From: Photobacterium malacitanum
GTDB taxonomy: Bacteria > Pseudomonadota > Gammaproteobacteria > Enterobacterales > Vibrionaceae
Direction of reading: 5' to 3'
DNA: 64,000 bases
NCBI RefSeq assembly: GCF_900185615.1
Contig: NZ_FYAK01000008.1
Span: 1 to 64,000 of the forward strand
Under the pieces are notes generated by a model. The model was not told the origin of the DNA. It made no database searches and saw only the letters and a list, made by a program, of their open reading frames with translations. How positions within the stretch are numbered: position 1 is the stretch's first letter; every line of letters starts with the position of its first letter. The position numbers and the translations under genes were made by a program. Below are positions 60,923 through 64,000 of the stretch, one piece after another.

Positions 60923-61537
60923 TTATTGCTTTTCGTTACTTTTTCGGGCAAATTTCTGCCATATCTTGGTTTCGTCACCATCAAGTAAACGGCGAATATT
61001 ATCTTGGTGTCGAAAGATAATTAAGCAGGAAAGCATTGCTACTGGCATGGTGTATTCAGGCTTAACCATCCATGTCATCAGTGGCGCAGCGAGGGCTGTG
61101 ATCAGCGATGCGAGTGATGAGTAGCCTGTAAGTGTTAACGCTAATACCCAGATACTTATTAAACTGCCGCTAAGATCCCAGCCGATAGGTGCTAGGGCAC
61201 CAAGTGCAGTTGCAACGCCTTTACCGCCTTGAAAATGAAAGAAAATCGGGTAGATGTGACCTAGGCAAGCTGCAATACCTATAATACCGAGTAGAAAAGG
61301 ATTTAAGCCAAAAAAGTAGCTTAACCATACTGGAATCATACCTTTAAGGATATCAGCAACAAGAACTAATGTTGCTGCAAATTTTCCACCAAGGCGAAGT
61401 ACATTGGTTGCACCTGGGTTACGTGAACCATGAGTTCGAGGATCTGGAAAATGGTACAGTTTTGAAATTAACACTGCACTGGAAATTGATCCTAATAAAT
61501 AGGCAGCAATGATCATCAGTAACGCTAATGGTGTCAT
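60923..61537 (-). CDS. plsY: PlsY, glycerol-3-phosphate acyltransferase
   Basis: This 204-residue inner-membrane protein has five predicted spans. It transfers the acyl group from acyl phosphate to glycerol 3-phosphate in the first step of phospholipid synthesis. The three family motifs are visible: [35 protein letters not shown], and the later region with [17 protein letters not shown]. An AGGATA site precedes the ATG. Confidence 0.96.
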   Translation of the reverse strand: MTPLALLMIIAAYLLGSISSAVLISKLYHFPDPRTHGSRNPGATNVLRLGGKFAATLVLVADILKGMIPVWLSYFFGLNPFLLGIIGIAACLGHIYPIFFHFQGGKGVATALGALAPIGWDLSGSLISIWVLALTLTGYSSLASLITALAAPLMTWMVKPEYTMPVAMLSCLIIFRHQDNIRRLLDGDETKIWQKFARKSNEKQ

Positions 61538-61787
61538 GCAATATCCTGATTATATAAATGTTAAATTGTGCTACGTGTTGACGTTAAATGTTAGTTAGAT
61601 CTTATATTTATCAATATTAATACGGATAAATATCAGGGTGTTTATGGCTGTGATATAGTCGCTGTCATGGTCAATATTAACTGTATTGTTGACCTGTTAG
61701 CATTTATAAACGCTAACAATACAGCCTGATAATACGCGTTTTTGTGTGTATTAGGTATCCGACCTCTAACAAAATTAGCGATTAAAT

Positions 61788-62141
61788 ATGGACACGGTAT
61801 TTATAGAACAACTTGAAGTTATCGCCACTATTGGAGTGTATGACTGGGAACAACAAATCAAGCAAAAATTGGTGTTGGATTTGGAGATGGCTCACGATAA
61901 TCGTCCGGCAGCAGTCAATGATGACGTCAATTTAGCCTTAGATTATTCAACGGTAAGCTCTGCTGTGACTGACTATATCACTCAAGGACGTTTCTTACTG
62001 GTTGAACGAGTTGCTGAAGATATTGCTAACTTAATCATGACTCAGTTTGCGGTACCTTGGATTAAAGTGAGAGTGACTAAACCTGGTGCTATTGCTAATG
62101 CGCGTGGGGTTGGCGTTCAAATTGAGCGGGGGATGAAGTAG
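61788..62141 (+). CDS. folB: FolB, dihydroneopterin aldolase
   Basis: This 117-residue tunnelling-fold enzyme cleaves dihydroneopterin to 6-hydroxymethyl-dihydropterin in folate synthesis. DTVFIEQLEVIATIGVYDWEQ is the family start, with the catalytic Glu of GVYDWEQ. LDYSTVSSAVTDYI, ERVAEDIAN and VTKPGAIANARGVGVQIER complete the match. No clear Shine-Dalgarno site is visible. It overlaps folK by one base, linking two consecutive steps. Confidence 0.94.
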   Translation: MDTVFIEQLEVIATIGVYDWEQQIKQKLVLDLEMAHDNRPAAVNDDVNLALDYSTVSSAVTDYITQGRFLLVERVAEDIANLIMTQFAVPWIKVRVTKPGAIANARGVGVQIERGMK

Positions 62142-62614
62142 TGGTCACCGCTTATATCAGCATTGGTAGCAATGTTGAGCGTGAACATTATTTACCTGCA
62201 GGAGTCGCAGCGGTTGCGAAATTGGCAACGGCATGGCGAATGTCACGTATATTTGAAGCTGAACCTGTAGGTTTTGAGGGTGATAATTTTTTTAATAGTG
62301 TCATTGAAATAAAAACATCATTATCACTGGTTACTCTGCAACAATCATTAAAAGCGATTGAACGCCAGCTTGGACGACCTGATAACGCGGCAAAAAATCA
62401 AAGTCGTACGATTGATCTTGATATTTTACTTTATGGTGACGTGATCAATGAAGCATCACCGACGTTACCGCGTTCTGATCTGTATAAATTTGCATTTGTA
62501 CTGTGGCCAATGAGTGAGCTGTGCCCTGAGTTAGTTATTCCTGGGCAACCACAAACAATTGCAGAATTATGGCAAAATTTTTCACCTCAACAGTCATTAT
62601 GGCCTGTTGAATAA
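62141..62614 (+). CDS. folK: FolK, HPPK pyrophosphokinase
   Basis: This 157-residue enzyme transfers pyrophosphate from ATP to 6-hydroxymethyl-dihydropterin. The N-terminal YISIGSNVERE, the pterin-binding FFNSVIEI, and the signature QSRTIDLDILLYGD are present. The start codon is GTG and shares one base with the folB stop, so translation is coupled. Length matches E. coli FolK (159). Confidence 0.94.
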   Translation: MVTAYISIGSNVEREHYLPAGVAAVAKLATAWRMSRIFEAEPVGFEGDNFFNSVIEIKTSLSLVTLQQSLKAIERQLGRPDNAAKNQSRTIDLDILLYGDVINEASPTLPRSDLYKFAFVLWPMSELCPELVIPGQPQTIAELWQNFSPQQSLWPVE

Positions 62615-62669
62615 TACTGAGTAAATTATTACTTGGCTGGCATGTTAAAATATCAATTAAGGATCATCA

Positions 62670-63473
62670 ATGAGTCACTTTGAAGCAATAATGCTTGCCC
62701 TGCTACAGGGATTAACAGAGTTTTTACCTGTATCAAGTTCAGCCCACCTGATTCTACCGTCAGAAATATTGGGGTGGCCCGATCAGGGACTTGCATTTGA
62801 TGTTGCGGTTCACGTAGGTACGTTATTAGCGGTAATGATTTATTTCCGTAAAGAAGTCGTTACATTACTGGGCGCATGGCTAGCTTCAATTTTTAAACGT
62901 CAGCATAATGCTGAATCAAAATTGGCATGGATGATTGTTATTGCAACGATTCCAGCCTGTGTATTTGGTTTGTTGATGAAAGATTTCATTGAAATGTATT
63001 TACGTTCAGCATGGGTAATTGCTTGTACGACAATCATTTTTGGTTTGCTGCTATGGTGGGTCGATAAGCACGCTAAGCAAACTGACAATGAATATCAAAC
63101 CACATGGAAAAGTGCGCTATTGATTGGTTTGGCGCAAGCTGCAGCTATTATTCCCGGCACATCGCGCTCAGGTGCGACCATGACTGCTGCGTTGTATTTA
63201 GGTTTTACTCGTGAAGCAGCTGCACGATTTTCATTCTTGATGTCGATTCCAATTATCCTGCTTGCTGGCGGTTACTTAGGCCTTAAATTAGTTACAGGTA
63301 CCGAGCCGATTGATATCAGTAACCTTAGTATTGGTATCGCGGTATCATTTATTAGTGCATATGCTTGTATTCATGTATTTTTAAAGCTTGTAACGCGTTT
63401 AGGAATGACACCGTTTGTTATTTACCGCTTAATTTTAGGTGTGGGTTTATTCCTGTTTCTATGGGCTAAGTAA
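62670..63473 (+). CDS. uppP: UppP (BacA), undecaprenyl-diphosphatase
   Basis: This 267-residue inner-membrane protein has eight predicted spans. It recycles undecaprenyl diphosphate to the monophosphate carrier used for peptidoglycan and O-antigen synthesis and gives low-level bacitracin resistance. The two active-site motifs are intact: [15 protein letters not shown] near residue 15 and [15 protein letters not shown] near residue 160. An AAGGATC site precedes the ATG. Confidence 0.96.
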   Translation: MSHFEAIMLALLQGLTEFLPVSSSAHLILPSEILGWPDQGLAFDVAVHVGTLLAVMIYFRKEVVTLLGAWLASIFKRQHNAESKLAWMIVIATIPACVFGLLMKDFIEMYLRSAWVIACTTIIFGLLLWWVDKHAKQTDNEYQTTWKSALLIGLAQAAAIIPGTSRSGATMTAALYLGFTREAAARFSFLMSIPIILLAGGYLGLKLVTGTEPIDISNLSIGIAVSFISAYACIHVFLKLVTRLGMTPFVIYRLILGVGLFLFLWAK

Positions 63474-63492
63474 TAACTAACTTATGTTTCAT

Positions 63493-63519
63493 AAAAGCCG
63501 ACATTACGTCGGCTTTTTT
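63493..63519. terminator. Bidirectional terminator between uppP and cca
   Basis: AAAAGCCGAC pairs with GTCGGCTTTT around ATTAC, with T residues after it. It serves convergent uppP and cca. Confidence 0.92.
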
Positions 63520-63524
63520 ATAGC

Positions 63525-64000
63525 TTAAGCTGAGGTTCGATGTTGTTTCAGATACTCGTCAACGGCAGTAATGCGTGATTGGGATAATTGATGCTTAATA
63601 TCAGCCCCAGTAAACCCAGCTGCAATGATTGGTTTGACAGAGACAGCTTGAGCAATATTAAATACCGCAATGAGAATGTCTGCTTGTGGGTAGAGTGTAT
63701 CTTCTAAACCTTGACGGCCTCGAGCATCAGCTCGGCAACAGATGGCCAGCTGTGCAATACGTTCTGGTTTTCGCCAACCATCTATTTGATCAAAAATAGT
63801 GATAAAAGTGCTGGCTCGCATTTCTTGTGCATGGTGTATTTTGGTGTGTTGTGCACATACAAGTAGTGCCAGATCTCGGTATTCATTGGGTATTTTTATG
63901 CGTTGGCAAAGCTTTTTAATCGGTTTAATGCCATCACGACAATGGGTTTTATGATGAGGTAAGTCATTTTTAGGTGATAATGCTTTTCCAAGATCGTGCA
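63525..64000 (-). CDS. cca: Cca, CCA-adding multifunctional enzyme (C-terminal part)
   Basis: Only the last 158 codons lie in the window; the N-terminal nucleotidyltransferase part lies to the right. The frame runs open to the window edge: HDLGKALSP is the HD-domain motif, followed by CQRIKIPNEYRDLALLV and RKPERIAQLAICCRADARGRQGLED, all as in E. coli Cca. An internal Met (63821) would give a false 98-residue gene. The enzyme adds CCA to tRNA 3' ends and, through its HD domain, has phosphodiesterase and phosphatase activity. It is convergent with uppP. Confidence 0.93.
   Translation of the reverse strand, partial: HDLGKALSPKNDLPHHKTHCRDGIKPIKKLCQRIKIPNEYRDLALLVCAQHTKIHHAQEMRASTFITIFDQIDGWRKPERIAQLAICCRADARGRQGLEDTLYPQADILIAVFNIAQAVSVKPIIAAGFTGADIKHQLSQSRITAVDEYLKQHRTSA

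Noticed and set aside
63525-63821. 98-residue stand-alone gene at the right end
   Set aside because: The frame continues upstream without a stop to the window edge and matches Cca throughout; the Met is internal.

Overview
The window is a stretch of core chromosome from a gammaproteobacterium. Low-to-moderate GC content, close protein matches to Escherichia coli orthologs, and gene neighbourhoods known from the family (rpsU-yqeY-dnaG-rpoD, leuABCD/leuO/acyl-CoA ligase/ilvIH, rapA-rluA, lptD-surA-pdxA-rsmA-apaGH) point to Vibrionaceae. Photobacterium is my best guess; the genus is an inference and not proven by the sequence. I see no insertion sequence, prophage, integron or CRISPR array.

Layout. 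Positions 1-516: the 3' tail of a ribosomal RNA operon (end of 23S, 5S, tRNA-Asp, terminator). 0.9-2.8 kb: a TIGR03899-like protein, ytfJ and ytfK. 3.1-13.5 kb: envelope and central metabolism (tamA-tamB, ppa with a periplasmic rhodanese, fbp, mpl, ubiX, argR). 13.9-21.3 kb: mdh, a 63-residue protein, ispB, the rplU-rpmA-yhbE-obgE group, the yjjPB exporter pair and folA. 21.4-28.3 kb: the minus-strand cluster lptD-surA-pdxA-rsmA-apaG-apaH, with djlA divergent. 29.4-34.2 kb: a D-2-hydroxyacid dehydrogenase, rluA and rapA. 34.4-36 kb: a 47-residue single-span membrane protein followed by a fused PIN-PhoH ATPase. 36-39.6 kb: the thiamine importer thiBPQ under a TPP riboswitch. 39.6-52.6 kb: a DUF547 protein, branched-chain amino-acid synthesis (leuLABCD, leuO, ilvIH), an acyl-CoA ligase and a GntR/FCD regulator. 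52.9-59.6 kb: pykF, tRNA-Ile2 and the macromolecular synthesis operon rpsU-yqeY-dnaG-rpoD. 59.8-64 kb: tsaD, plsY, folB-folK, uppP and the 3' part of cca, which runs off the window.

How the genes work together. Outer-membrane assembly is covered twice: TamA/TamB (autotransporter and lipid transport) and SurA/LptD (porin chaperoning and LPS insertion). Mpl and UppP recycle cell-wall precursors. Leucine synthesis is controlled by a clear attenuator: a 16-codon Leu-rich leader peptide, an antiterminator pairing and a terminator. Thiamine uptake is controlled by TPP. Translation and transcription capacity is set by the rpsU operon, which carries a strong hairpin between yqeY and dnaG.

I found no wholly new multi-gene system. 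The items most worth a second look are the small membrane protein ahead of PIN-PhoH, a branched-chain-residue-rich reading frame fused in frame to the 5' side of ilvI, a FabR-like palindrome in front of the acyl-CoA ligase, a near-perfect 14-bp dyad upstream of the GntR regulator, and a long hairpin in the rplU leader.
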